A stretch of DNA of 64,000 nucleotides from Gari tellinella (GCA_922989275.2 OV277862.1:49625786-49689785); one strand, 5' to 3'; positions 42,535 through 52,129 are shown, counted from the stretch's first letter. Program-made: numbers and translations. The notes: generated from the sequence alone by a model not told the origin.

Positions 42535-42983
42535 AATAACCCTTTACTCCATAGCTTGTTTTCAGTATTGAAGACAGATGGTTGTTTAAAGCATGTTGAA
42601 AGTAAAACAGAATGCCTCTTTAACACTTTCCTCCCTGAAACTTTAAATGGACTAGTCCAATTTCCTTTTAGTCTAGTCCAATTCTGACTTTTAAGGGTTG
42701 TTTTTGTCAATGTTTGACACATAACAAACAGTGAAGACCCTGATCAGAGGGCTCCTTTTGGAGCCCTCTGATCTGGGTCTTCACTGTTTGCACAGGACAA
42801 GTGTACTATTCACATGTACACTGTTTGAAAAGGACGCCTATATGCGGGACTAGGGTTCAAAGGTTTAAGCTACCATCTGCTAGAAAATATTTCTTTAAAT
42901 ACATGTTCACAACAAAATTGATTGGAACTATTTTCTCCAGTGGAGGAATAAGTCAAATGCATATCTATGGAGTAATGGCTTAA
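42535..42983 (-). mobile_element. Family A element hosting B
   Basis: AATAACCCTTTACTCCATAG, then the left arm CATGTTGAAAGTAAAACAG to GAATGCCTC; B follows (42620-42868); then TTTAAGCTACCATCTGC to GGAGTAATGGCTTAA. The right hairpin arm is absent. Confidence 0.82.
42620..42868 (-). mobile_element. Family B element inside an A hairpin
   Basis: TTAACACTTTCCTCCCTGAA to GGTTCAAAGGTTTAA, 249 bp. The hairpin has tip GGGCTCC-TTTT-GGAGCCC. Inserted at or next to the A tip; A sequence resumes from the TTTAAG at the base of its stem. Confidence 0.9.
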
Positions 42984-43017
42984 GGGACCACTGAATTAAG
43001 CAAGCCTTTTGTAATTT

Positions 43018-43080
43018 AATGTGGGACAAAAGTAATGCAGAAAGTTTGGATCCAGCTAAGATGCCAAGAAGCACAGTATC
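43018..43080. repeat. D left arm joined to C-like sequence
   Basis: AATTTAATGTGGGACAAAAG and TAATGCAGAAAG are the D arm. It runs directly into TTTGGATCCAGCTAAGATGC, resembling the C arm, i.e. a joint between both hairpin lineages. Confidence 0.45.
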
Positions 43081-43210
43081 TAGCTGTGATGCTCAGATTG
43101 TACATCTTTAGAAAAAAGTTACAGAATCGACATTGTCAGATATCAAGAGTCAGCTATCAAGAATGCAAAATTTGTGTCAATAAGACAACTTGTTTAAAGT
43201 CAGCTAAATG

Positions 43211-43330
43211 TTTAACCTTTCACCCCATAGCTTGTTTCTAGTTTTGAAGACAGATGACCACTTAGTGTTAGTTGAAAGTGAACTTAAATGCTTCTAAATC
43301 TTCATCTAGCTCTAAGCTACCAGCTGGACC
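43211..43330 (-). mobile_element. Family A fragment, degenerate
   Basis: TTAACCTTTCACCCCATAGC, then a worn hairpin (TTAGTGTTAGTTGAAAGTGA). CTAAGCTACCAGCTGG is the last recognisable block. Confidence 0.6.
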
Positions 43331-43383
43331 TATAAAATATCTAATTTGGAAGACAGAAATCCTATCAACGAGTATACTCGTCA

Positions 43384-43596
43384 TTTAGGACAAGTGTACC
43401 TATGAATAGTATGCTTGTCCTAAGCAAACAGTGAAGACCCAGATCAGATGGCTTGTTAAGGTGCCCTCTGATCAGGGTCTACATTGTTTTTCTTTTTACA
43501 GTATTTTCTTAAAAACGCCCCAAATTAGGCAAAACTGAAATAGACTTAGTTGGAAAATGGAATTGTCCATTTCATGCTTCAGGGGTGACTGAGTGA
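43384..43596 (+). mobile_element. Family B element, degenerate
   Basis: GTACCTATGAATAGTATGC, the hairpin GCAAACAGTGAAGACCCAGA..GATCAGGGTCTACATTG (tip GGCTTGTTAAGGTGCCC), then GGAATTGTCCATTTCATGC. The TTAA ends are lost. Confidence 0.75.
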
Positions 43597-43791
43597 AGCA
43601 CATGGCATTCTTATAACCATCATTCAACAAGTGAGTGCCACTCATTGCTTAAAGCTGTCATTTGTCATTTTTGAGTTTGTTCGCTTTTGGTTGCTAGACT
43701 TTGTTTTGATAAGGGTTTTGTTATGCTAGCATAAAACAGGATCATTTGTACACAAAGAAAAGGAAATATGTTTAAATTAAATACAGTAGAA

Positions 43792-43990
43792 CCTCTCAAT
43801 TTCGACCACTAAATTGTGTCAAATATTAGTCGTTTAAGACAGGTGACTGCTTAAAGCAATGTGAAAGTGAAACAAGAAGCTCCTACAGGAGCTTTCTGTC
43901 TCACTTTCACATTGCTTTAAGCTGTCACTTATCTTTTATACAGACATTTAGCCTTCCTTTTAGTGGTCGTAATAGAGAGGTTTTACTGTA
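43792..43990. mobile_element. Family H element, complete
   Basis: TACAGTAGAACCTCTCAATT to AATAGAGAGGTTTTACTGTA, 199 bp. The palindrome at 43849-43922 is GCTTAAAGCAATGTGAAAGT based; CAATGTG/CACATTG replaces CAGGCTG/CAGCCTG in both arms. Tip AGAAGCTCC-TACA-GGAGCTTTCT as in D. Confidence 0.9.
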
Positions 43991-44160
43991 CATTAAGTTG
44001 ATTTGAAATGTTATTTTCTCTCACCAGTCTAGATCACACATGTTACCAATGTGCAAACTGTATTTGTTCAGTAGAAAGGATGTGTAATAAACAATATTTT
44101 TGAAGATTATGAATGTGTTCTTTCGTATTCCTTTCCTTACCTATTGAACTTGTGTCAAGT
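43991..44160. other. No gene seen
   Basis: Short AT-rich interval without features. Confidence 0.4.
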
Positions 44161-44162
44161 GC

Positions 44163-44205
44163 AATAACCCTTTACTCCATTGAAGACGGGTGACCGCTTA
44201 ATTAA
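44163..44205 (-). mobile_element. Family A left-end fragment next to B
   Basis: AATAACCCTTTACTCCAT, then GAAGACGGGTGACCGCTTAA. A stops at CTTAA, the base of its hairpin stem, where B begins. Confidence 0.65.
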
Positions 44206-44452
44206 CTCTTTCCTCCCTGAAACTTTAAATGGACAATTCCAGTTTCCATTTAAGTCTAGTCCATTTCTGACATTAAAGGGTTGTTTTTGTCAATGTTTGG
44301 CATTATGACAAACAGTGAAGACCCTGATCAGAGGGCTCCTTTCGGAGCCCTCTGATCTGGGTCTGAACTGTTTGCCCAGGACAGTTTTACTATTCACATG
44401 TACACTGTTTGAAAATGACGCCTATATGCGGGACAAGGGTTCAAATGGTTAA
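44202..44452 (-). mobile_element. Family B element, complete
   Basis: TTAACTCTTTCCTCCCTGAA to GGTTCAAATGGTTAA, 251 bp. The hairpin tip is GGGCTCC-TTTC-GGAGCCC. Its right TTAA is also the left TTAA of the next A element. Confidence 0.9.
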
Positions 44453-44695
44453 CCCATTACCCTATAGTCTGTTTCAAGTTTGGAAGACGGGTAACTACTT
44501 AATGCAGGCTGAAAGTAAAGCAGAATGTGCCTTAAGGCGCTTTATGCTTTCAGCCTGCTTTAAGCTACCATTTTGTAGGATATTGAAAATATTGCTTATG
44601 ATGCATATTCAAGATTGTATAAAGTGGAACTATTTTCTTCAGTGGCGTAATATATTAAATGCATAAAAATGTGTATCTATGGAGTAATGGGTTAA
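44449..44695 (-). mobile_element. Family A element, complete
   Basis: TTAACCCATTACCCTATAG to GGAGTAATGGGTTAA. The hairpin's left arm is intact, tip TGTGCC-TTAA-GGCGCT. The right arm is short by about 6 bp (TTTATGCTTTCAGCCTGC). Confidence 0.9.
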
Positions 44696-44764
44696 AACCT
44701 CTTTATCCTTCCCTCCTCGAATCTTTGTATATAAAACTCCACACTTTAGGAACATCCATTTCAC

Positions 44765-46211
44765 TTAACCCTCTGTGAGTACCCCATAAATACGCTTTTT
44801 AGCTCACCTGAGCTAGCTCAGGGTGAGCTTTTGCAATCCTTGAATGTCTGTTGTCCGTCGTTGGTCGTCAACAATTTTAGTGTTTACACTCTAGAGGCCC
44901 CAATTTTGATCAAATCTTTCTGTAACTTGCTCAGATTGTATATTACCATAATAGTTCGGATGAGTTTGATTATGGTTGAAATCTGACCAATAGGTCAAGA
45001 GTTATCTACCTTTGAATTTCTTAAAATGCCATATTTAACAGTGTTTACACTCTAGGGGCCACAATTTTTATCCAATCTTTCTCAAATTTGCTCAGATTGA
45101 TTGTATATTACCATAAGAGTTCGGATGAATTCGATTATGGTTGAAATCGGACTAATAGGTCAGGAGTTATCTACCTTTGAATTGCTGAAAATGCCATATT
45201 TAACAGTGTTTACACTCTAGAGGCCACAATTTTTATCCAATCTTTCTCAAACTTGCTCAGGTTGTATATTACCATAAGCGTTCGGATGAGTTCAATAATG
45301 GTTGCAATCGGACCAATAGATCAAGAGTTATCTACCTTTGAATTGCTGGAAATGCCATATTTAAGGGTGTTTACACTCTAGAGGCCACAATTTTTATCCA
45401 ATCTATTTCAAACTTGCTTAGATTGTATATGACTGTAAGAGTTTTAATGAGTTTAATCATGGTTGAAATCAGATTAAGAGATAGTTATCTACCTTTGAAT
45501 TGCTGAAAATGCCATATTTAAGGGTGCTTACACTCTAGAAGTCACAATTTTTATCCAATCTTTCTCAAACTTGCTCAGATTATATGACAATAAGAGATCA
45601 TGAGTTCGATTATGGTTGAAATTGAATGAATAGGTCAAGAGGTATCTACCTTTGAATTGCTGAAAATGCCATATTTAACGTTGTTTACACTCTAGCGGCC
45701 ACAATTTTTATTGAGTCTTTTCCAAACTTGCTCAGATTGTATATTACCATAAGAGTTCGAATAAGTGTGATTATGGTTGAAATCGGACCAATAGGTCAAG
45801 TGTTATTTGCCCTTTAATTGCTGAAAATGCAATATCCAACAGCGTTTACACTCATGCAACTACAGTTTTCAATTGATTTTGATTATACTTGCACACAAAC
45901 AGAAAGGTAAAGCTATCAGGCTTCAATACAACAGGTGAGCGATGTTTCTCTACTATGATGAAGAAAATAGTTCCAATTTATACTGTTACAAATAAGAATC
46001 ATAAGAAATATTTTCTAGATCCTAGCAGATAATAGCTTAAAGCAGGCTGAAGGTAGAGCAGAATGCGCCTTTAGCCTGCTTTAAACCACCATCTGCTAGG
46101 ATCTAGAAAAAAGTTCTTGTGATACACATTCATGACTATAAAATGGAGCTATTTGCTTCAGGGGATGAATAAATTAAAGTAAAATGGCATATTTATGGGG
46201 TAATGGGTTAA
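44765..46211 (+). mobile_element. Family A element hosting the pearl-like array
   Basis: TTAACCCTCTGTGAGTACCC, CATAAATACGCTTTTT, then the array (44801-45942). A resumes with TTTCTCTACTATGATGAAG and ends GGGGTAATGGGTTAA. Hairpin near 46035-46085 reduced to AGAATGCGCC-TTTAGCCTGC. Confidence 0.85.
44801..45942 (+). mobile_element. Pearl-like tandem-core element (probably non-autonomous Helitron)
   Basis: Starts AGCTCACCTGAGCTAGCTCA, ends CAACAGGTGAGCGATG. Between lie about seven units of 157-165 bp, each opening near GTTTACACTCTAGAGGCC (44882, 45043, 45208, 45369, 45526, 45683, 45843). Family knowledge: bivalve pearl elements have a similar ~160-bp tandem core between unique ends. Helitron origin is inference; no replicase is present. 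Confidence 0.8.
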
Positions 46212-46330
46212 CAAACAATGAACCTGTGAAGAATATACTTGTCATATGCAAACAATGTAGACCCTGATCAAAGGGCTCCTAATTGGGACAGTCTGATCAG
46301 AGCATTCACTGTGTGTCATGTTGCAATAAA
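46212..46330 (+). mobile_element. Family B fragment, decayed
   Basis: AATGAACCTGTGAAGAATATAC, ATGCAAACAATGTAGACCC and a TGATCAAAGGGCTCC-TAATT-GGGACAGTCTGATC stem remain. No TTAA ends. Confidence 0.6.
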
Positions 46331-46378
46331 TTGTAACAAACTCATTGAAATCTTAGTGATTCATATTTACAACATTAA

Positions 46379-46452
46379 CAAACAGTGTACATGTGAAGAG
46401 TATACGTATCCTATGCAAACAGTTACAGTGTAGACCCAGATCAGAGGGCTCC
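46379..46452 (+). repeat. Half family B hairpin ending at the tip
   Basis: AACAGTGTACATGTGAAGAG and the left arm GTAGACCCAGATCAGAGGGC TCC are present. Sequence then changes to unrelated AATAATCTGG. The break lies precisely at the tip. Confidence 0.75.
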
Positions 46453-46608
46453 AATAATCTGGTTTGATTTGATTTGGATTTGCCACTTCACATGCCATGA
46501 ACACCAGTGAAATAACAGGAATTTTAACCCTTTACCTCATAGCCTGTTTCTAGTTTTGAAGCCTGCATTAAGCTAAAATCTGCATGGCTATATAAAATAT
46601 TTGTAATG

Positions 46609-46863
46609 CAGGGCTGCCATAAGTTGACATGAAAAATCCTAAGATTTCCAAACTTGCATTTTTCAAGTGCGATTTAACGAATCGTACCTTTACCCATTAG
46701 TATTTTTCTTGTTTTATTGACATGCGACTACTTAAAGCAGGCTGTAAGTAAAGCAGAATGCGCCTTAGGGCGCATTCTGCTTTACTTTCAGCCTACTTTA
46801 AGCTACTATGTACTGGGAAAAAATCCGGAGATTTAGGAAAAATCTGGAGAAATGGCAGCCCTG
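46609..46863. mobile_element. CAGGGCTGCCAT inverted-repeat element
   Basis: CAGGGCTGCCATAAGTTG and GAGAAATGGCAGCCCTG ends; flanked by GTAATG on both sides (6-bp repeat). AAAATCCTAAGATTTCC and AATCCGGAGATTTAGGAAAA are subterminal. Inserted in the outer A element and itself contains another A piece. Confidence 0.75.
46690..46816 (-). mobile_element. Inner family A piece
   Basis: CTTTACCCATTAGTATTTTTC-like left end, then a hairpin at 46731-46802 with tip TGCGCC-TTAG-GGCGCA, then AGCTACTATGTACTGG. The long flank is missing. Confidence 0.72.
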
Positions 46864-46963
46864 GTAATGGTAATTGTTCATGAGGGTATAAACTATTTTC
46901 TGCAGCGGAGGAATAATTTGAATATGCTAAAAGTCGTTAAACACAAGCTGTAGTGGATAGAGT

Positions 46964-47204
46964 TTAACCCTTTCCCCCATAGAAGCACCTTTTAACACAT
47001 TAAGTGTATTCATCCACTGAAGAAAATACTTCCAAATTATAAAGTCATAAATATTGTCATAAACAATATTTTCTATATTCAAGCAGATGGTAGCTTAAAG
47101 CAGGCTGAAAGGAAAGCAGAAGGCGCCTTCTGCTTTACTTTCAACCTGTTGTAAGTAGTCGTCTTACGTCAAAACTAGAAACAGACCAGTGGGTAATGGG
47201 TTAA
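46964..47204 (+). mobile_element. Family A element, TTAACCCTTTCCCCC subtype
   Basis: TTAACCCTTTCCCCCATAG to CAGTGGGTAATGGGTTAA, 241 bp. The hairpin at about 47093-47155 has tip GAAGGCGCCTTC, a shorter perfect stem. Confidence 0.87.
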
Positions 47205-47587
47205 GTGACTGCATAAAGTAAAACAGAAATAAAGCAAACGGCTTCCTTAGTACATTTGTAAAATGGTCACGAGACAGCATACACTGTATTTTGGTATTTA
47301 TTGTGTAAACAAAACAACGACTCTGCCATTACTTTAACTTGTGTTGTAAAGTATAATGAGTTTTTTGCTGAAAATGTAATTATTTTAGCCCTTTAATTAA
47401 GTCATGCATGCATATTTTCATTGCTAGAGAAATATAATGGCCAAAGGGGAAACAACTCGTACATACTTTTTGCTCTGATTTGTAAGAGTTGCGTACCATA
47501 GCAACGTTTCGAATTTCGATCTCGCCTATGTTCGCAAAAAAAGTCGGAATTAACCGAACAGTTACAATTGGTTCCGATCTTCCACTT
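47205..47587. other. No gene seen
   Basis: No exon or repeat was recognised. Confidence 0.45.
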
Positions 47588-47811
47588 TTAACTCTTTGCA
47601 TGCTAGCGGCAGATAAATTTGCCACAGTGATTACCTTTGCAACCAGTTGGGATCCAGATGAGACGCCGCGTAATTCGGCGTCTCATCAGGATCCAACCTG
47701 TTTGCCATTCTGACCCTGAATTAAAAAGAAATTTTGAAAATTCTAATTTAGAACAGTTGCAGACGACAATTGTTGCAGACGAAAAAAATTACCCAGCATG
47801 CAAAGAGTTAA
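47588..47811 (+). mobile_element. Family C element, complete
   Basis: TTAACTCTTTGCATGCTAGC to CCAGCATGCAAAGAGTTAA, 224 bp. The hairpin at 47639-47705 has tip CGCG-TAA-TTCG; outer stem GCAACCAG/CTGTTTGC shows a one-arm change. Confidence 0.92.
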
Positions 47812-48229
47812 TTCTGAAAGTCGCTCAAACATTTCCGACATATCAATACTGTTCGATTTGTTTTAGTATGGAATTAGCACGAATTCTGAAATATTCATAA
47901 TTTGAACAGTACAGAAGCTTGATATCATATGACCACGTGACCAAAACACGTAATTTTATGTTTATGAAGTCACATCCTCGAAACAGTATTTCGTAAAACA
48001 AACATAATTATATATATTCTTAACTTAAAATGAGAAGAATAAACTAAATTGAACTGTAATAACAAGGATTATCGACCTTTTCATGACATGTATAAGGGTA
48101 TCCCATTACCCCACCCACTTCCTAAAAACAAGAGTAGAACAAAAGATGTTGTTGCCAAAATTCGTATCGTCTGCGATGCCTCGTTGCTATATATTTTAAA
48201 AGTAATCTAAAATAGATTGTCCATATTCA
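47812..48229. other. No gene seen
   Basis: No coding or repeat structure was recognised before the foldback element. Confidence 0.4.
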
Positions 48230-48237
48230 GTTTCAAG

Positions 48238-49282
48238 CACAGGTACTTGACACATACTTTATTATCTATGAACCCCCTCCCCCCTTAAAAAAAAAAAAAA
48301 AATTTTTTTTTTACTATACTTCTATTATAGATACAAGGTAAACAGCGCAATTCGACACCTAGTCTTTACTATCGACTTAAACTGATGCTAAAATAGACTC
48401 GATCGCCGATATTCTCTTGTGGTACCCTCGGGAAAAGATTAATTTATCAATATCTACTTTTTATTTCATCAAATTCCGTCAAATAACGCCACAGTACGTG
48501 AATTATAACGAAAATAAGCTTCAAAAAGTTTTATGTCGTTCTCTTGGTACAGAATTTATTGCCCAAAATAAGGGGTAATCTAGTCGGTTTGCACATTTAA
48601 CGGCCTTTACGGCTGGAACTTTCACCTAATTTCATTAGAGCAAATGCGTTTGTGTCGGAACATGGCCCTCTTCACTATCAGCTATATGAAATATACATGT
48701 AATTTGGCACGAAATTGACAAGTGAAAGACTCATTTCATTTTCAATGCCATTTTGAATACCGGAATGATTCGAATGAACGGAGCGATCTCATTGGTCAAA
48801 ATTAAAGAGGTAAAGTTTCTTTTAATTTTGCATTCTATGTAAATTATATAAAACTGATAATATTTCATTTAAAGATGATTTATAATATTTGGTGAAAGTT
48901 CCAGTGGCATAGGCCGTTTATTGTGGACAAATAACAGATCACCCCTACATGTACATTCGTTGCTATGTACCAAGAAAACGACAAAAAACTTTTTGAAGCT
49001 TATTTTCGTTATAATTCACGTACTGTGGCGTTATTTGACGGAATTTGATGAAATAAAAAGTAGATATTGATAAATTAATCTTTTCCCGAGGGTACCACAA
49101 GAGAATATCGGCGATCGAGTCTATTTTAGCATCAGTTTAAGTCGATAGTAAAGACTAGGTGTCGAATTGCGCTGTTTACCTTGTATCTATAATAGAAGTA
49201 TAGTAAAAAAAAAAAATTTTTTTTTTTTTTTTTAAGGGGGGAGGGGGTTCATTGATAATAAAGTATGTGTCAAGTACCTGTG
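48238..49282. mobile_element. 1,045-bp foldback element, hAT-like, with 8-bp target duplication
   Basis: Ends CACAGGTACTTGACACATAC and GTATGTGTCAAGTACCTGTG. GTTTCAAG is duplicated at 48230-48237 and 49283-49290. The arms match over roughly 400 bp (48238-48640 and 48885-49282), including an A/T homopolymer block and AATTATAACGAAAATAAGC. The ~245-bp middle is unique and has no transposase. An 8-bp duplication with CA..TG ends suggests the hAT superfamily. Confidence 0.92.
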
Positions 49283-49391
49283 GTTTCAAGGGTCAGTTGA
49301 GCTATTCCGTAATAAAATGGTACGAAATCTCGTACATATACGTTTGATTGTTTACATGTTTTTCTTCATACTGGTACACAACGCCGTTTCT

Positions 49392-49566
49392 TTAACCCCA
49401 TACTCCATAGATGTTTGCACATTTTATTTATTTCTACATTGAAGAAAATAGTTTCAATTTATAGTCATGACTAGGTATCTAACGAAATGCTTTCTATATT
49501 TGAGCAGAAAATTGTTTTAAAAGGCTGAAATTAAAGCAGAATATGCCTTTAGGCGTTTTGTGATCT
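49392..49566 (+). mobile_element. Family A element ending at its hairpin tip
   Basis: TTTAACCCCATACTCCATAG, the long flank, then TTTTAAAAGGCTGAAATTAAAG and CAGAATATGCCTTTAGGCG. Sequence changes just past the tip; no right half. Confidence 0.72.
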
Positions 49567-49607
49567 TGCGGTGACCCCAAACTATTAGCAATAGAAAAAG
49601 TCTGACA

Positions 49608-49860
49608 TTAACCCTTTACCTGATAGCATTGTTTCTAGTATTGAAGATATGTGACTACTTAAAGCAGGTTGAAAGTAAAGCAGGATGCGCCCTAAGGCGC
49701 ATTCTGCTTTACTTTCAGCCTGCTTTAAGCTATTAACTGCTAGAATAAGGAAAGTATTAAATATGACACATATTCATTCCGGTATAATTTGGAACTATTT
49801 TCCTCAGCGGATGAATAAAATGAATGTGCTAAAAGTCGCTTCTATAAGGGAAAGGGTTAA
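49608..49860 (-). mobile_element. Family A element, complete
   Basis: TTAACCCTTTACCTGATAGC to GGGAAAGGGTTAA, 253 bp. The hairpin at 49658-49729 has tip TGCGCC-CTAA-GGCGCA. AAAAGTCGCTTCTATAAGGG marks the TTAACCCTTTCCC subtype at its right end. Confidence 0.9.
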
Positions 49861-49916
49861 AGCAGAATATGCCTTTAGCAAATACATGTTCATTGATTGT
49901 GCTGAATATAGATTAC

Positions 49917-50140
49917 AGGTTGACCCATTTCTCCATAGATACCCATTTTACGCACTTAATATTTCCTGCACTGAAGAAAACAGCTCTATTTTATACATTC
50001 ATTAGTAATTATATAAGAAATATATTCTATAATCCTAGCAGATTGTATCTTAAAGCAGGCTGATAGTAAAGCAGAATGGCCAATGTGTTTTTTTAGTGAT
50101 CACCTATATTCAATATTAGAAACAGGCTATGGAGTAAATT
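49917..50140 (+). mobile_element. Family A element with right arm lost
   Basis: GTTGACCCATTTCTCCATAG to GGCTATGGAGTAAATTG. The left arm CTTAAAGCAGGCTGATAGTA..GAATGGCC breaks at the tip to AATGTGTTTTTTTAGTGATC. Confidence 0.75.
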
Positions 50141-50226
50141 GTTGTGTAGTATTTAGTCTCAGTTGGTGGGACTCAGAACACCTCTCCCCAACACACGTCT
50201 GGATACGAACATGGGTAATAACGATG

Positions 50227-50413
50227 ATAACTCTTTGCAAATTGTAACCTGCTTCTGTTTTTTCAAAATTTATTTTCAAAACAGACTTGTCAGAGTGTCA
50301 AAAAGTTTGGATCCTTATGGGACACCGCATTACGCGACGTCACATCTTGATCCAAACTGTTTTCAAATGTAATTACTGTGAGAGATATCCGCTGCTACCA
50401 TGGTTAGAGTTAA
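50227..50413 (-). mobile_element. Family C element
   Basis: ATAACTCTTTGCAAATTG to GGTTAGAGTTAA. The hairpin CAAAAAGTTTGGATCCTTAT / ATCTTGATCCAAACTGTTTT has tip CGCATTACGCG. Confidence 0.8.
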
Positions 50414-50646
50414 GCTGAAGAATCGGGCTCTGGTGATTCTTCTAGGTTGTTTTATTTCTAAGGATTATACATTAAAAACAACAATGTATTGTTTGATAGA
50501 AATGGTTTTATTTTATTAAATCAACTGAGAACAAGTCAAGTAAACATAAAAACATCTCGTCTATTCTCGCCATAAAAACAAAAAAAAACATAGCAAATGA
50601 AGCACATTTAAAACGACAGTGGAGACGGCGTGACTTTTCCCAGTCT

Positions 50647-50850
50647 TTAACCCTTAGCCTGCCTGTCACGACTATAGCTCCATATGCAAACAGCTTGGAT
50701 CCGGATGAGACGCCGAGTAACTCGGCGTCTCATCCGGATCCAAGCTGTTTGACACTCGGACAACATTTTCAGCAATTTTGAGCAACTTTGAAACTTGAAG
50801 CAGACGAGAAATATAGCAGACGACAATTTATTTGGCGGGCTAAGGGTTAA
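50647..50850 (+). mobile_element. Family G element, complete
   Basis: TTAACCCTTAGCCTGCCTG to GGCGGGCTAAGGGTTAA, 204 bp. The hairpin at about 50687-50751 has perfect arms around TAA, identical to that at 2485-2549. The CCCTTAGCCTGCC end matches the usual piggyBac terminal pattern CCYTTNNCCTGCC closely. Confidence 0.92.
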
Positions 50851-50934
50851 AATCAAAACTAAACACAAACGCAGTGCAATGAAAAGTAAATTGACAACTT
50901 TTCTTTTTAAATGCTGACTATATATTTTATATGA

Positions 50935-51115
50935 GTGGCGAAAAAGTTTGGAAACAGATCAGACGCCGGGTTATCCGGGTTATTAATTAATCAAGCTGAA
51001 GCATGCTGTTTAACAACACCAATGTTGGAATCGATGGAACTTGTGAACAGTCTGGGACCAGATCAGACGCCGAATAAACCGACGTTTGATTTGAATACAA
51101 ACGAGTTGATAAAAT
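50935..51115. repeat. C/F-type hairpin pieces, rearranged
   Basis: GAAAAAGTTTGGAAACAGAT-CAGACGCCGGGTTATCCGG at 50940 and GTGAACAGTCTGGGACCAGA-TCAGACGCCGAATAAACCG at 51042 are two left-arm pieces. GGGAAAGAAAAACGTCTTC at about 51120 resembles an F end. Confidence 0.6.
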
Positions 51116-51173
51116 AAATGGGAAAGAAAAACGTCTTCTCCTCTATAACACGGTATCCAATCTCGGCACTAGA

Positions 51174-51423
51174 TACAGTGGATAATCTGTTATTCTTTCC
51201 CGTTTAAACGCAAACGTAAGCAAACGCGAAACACTAAAACGTAGAAAAGTACAACTTTTGGACAATTCTGATAATTCTTGTTTATCTTGGTGGCAAACAG
51301 TTTGGAGCCTGATCAGACGCCGGGTTACCCGGCGTCTGATCTGGCTCCAAACTATTTGCACTGCAAATAATAGTTTTAGCGTAAACGCGTTTATTGGGAA
51401 AGAATAACAGATTCTCCACTGTA
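51174..51423 (-). mobile_element. Family F element, complete
   Basis: TACAGTGGATAATCTGTTAT to ATAACAGATTCTCCACTGTA, 250 bp. The hairpin at 51293-51359 has tip CGGG-TTA-CCCG; one arm difference at the outer end (CTATTTGC). Confidence 0.92.
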
Positions 51424-51430
51424 TAAGAAT

Positions 51431-51635
51431 TTAACCTCCCTGCTTACCCCGAGGCACAATGATTAATAATTTTGTAAACAGTTTCGATTCTCATGAGACA
51501 CCGCGTATCGCGGCGTCTGATCAGGATCCAAACTGTTTGACACTGTATGTGTAAATCAAAATACCTAAAATTTAAATTTGGAAAATATCAGCAGACGGCA
51601 AAAATTGATGAACGCTATGGCAGTGAAGAGGTTAA
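51431..51635 (+). mobile_element. Family C variant, TTAACCTCCCTGC ends
   Basis: TTAACCTCCCTGCTTACCCC to GCAGTGAAGAGGTTAA, 205 bp. The hairpin at 51474-51539 has tip CGCG-TAT-CGCG. The two ends are not inverted copies beyond TTAACC. Confidence 0.82.
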
Positions 51636-51661
51636 AACAATATTAGTCATACATGTACATG

Positions 51662-51913
51662 TACATTAGAGAATCTATTATTCTTTCCCAATAAACGCAT
51701 TTACGCTAAAACTATTATTTTCACTGCAAACAGTTTGGAGCCAGATCAGACGCCGGGTAACCCGGCGTCTGATCAGGCTCCAAACTGTTTGCCACCAAGA
51801 TAAACAAGAATTATCAGAATTGTCCAAAAGTTGTTCTTTTCTACGTTATAGTGCTAAATGCGTTTGCGTACGTTTGCGTTTAAACGGGAAAGAATAACAG
51901 ATTCTCCACTGTA
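51662..51913 (+). mobile_element. Family F element, complete
   Basis: TACATTAGAGAATCTATTAT to ATAACAGATTCTCCACTGTA, 252 bp. The hairpin at 51726-51792 has one mismatch, tip CGGG-TAA-CCCG. The third F copy within about 10 kb. Confidence 0.92.
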
Positions 51914-52075
51914 CTTATGGCTACTGTCAACCAATGATCGTTTTCATTATGGAAAGTGTCTTCATTGTTTGCAATACGAAAATGAAACTTTTCCATTGAC
52001 ATCGTTCAAATAACATACATTTGTAAATTTGTTACATATGTTATTATTTTTTTTTACCCCGAGTAAAAGTTATCT

Positions 52076-52129
52076 GCAAACAGTTTGGATCCTGATCAGA
52101 CACCGCAGTCAGGATCATAACTGTTTGCC
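52076..52129. repeat. Family C hairpin, shortened
   Basis: GCAAACAGTTTGGATCCTGA and CAGGATCATAACTGTTTGC flank only TCAGACACCGCAGT; the inner stem is about half its usual length. Confidence 0.7.

Larger units (their letters stand above)
46527..46945 (-). mobile_element. Outer family A element of a three-level nest
   Basis: TTAACCCTTTACCTCATAGC..GTTTTGAAG lead. After the inner insert, CATGAGGGTATAAACTATTT, GCGGAGGAATAATTTG and GCTAAAAGTCGTTAA continue A. The hairpin is reduced to GCCTGCATTAAGC. Confidence 0.72.
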
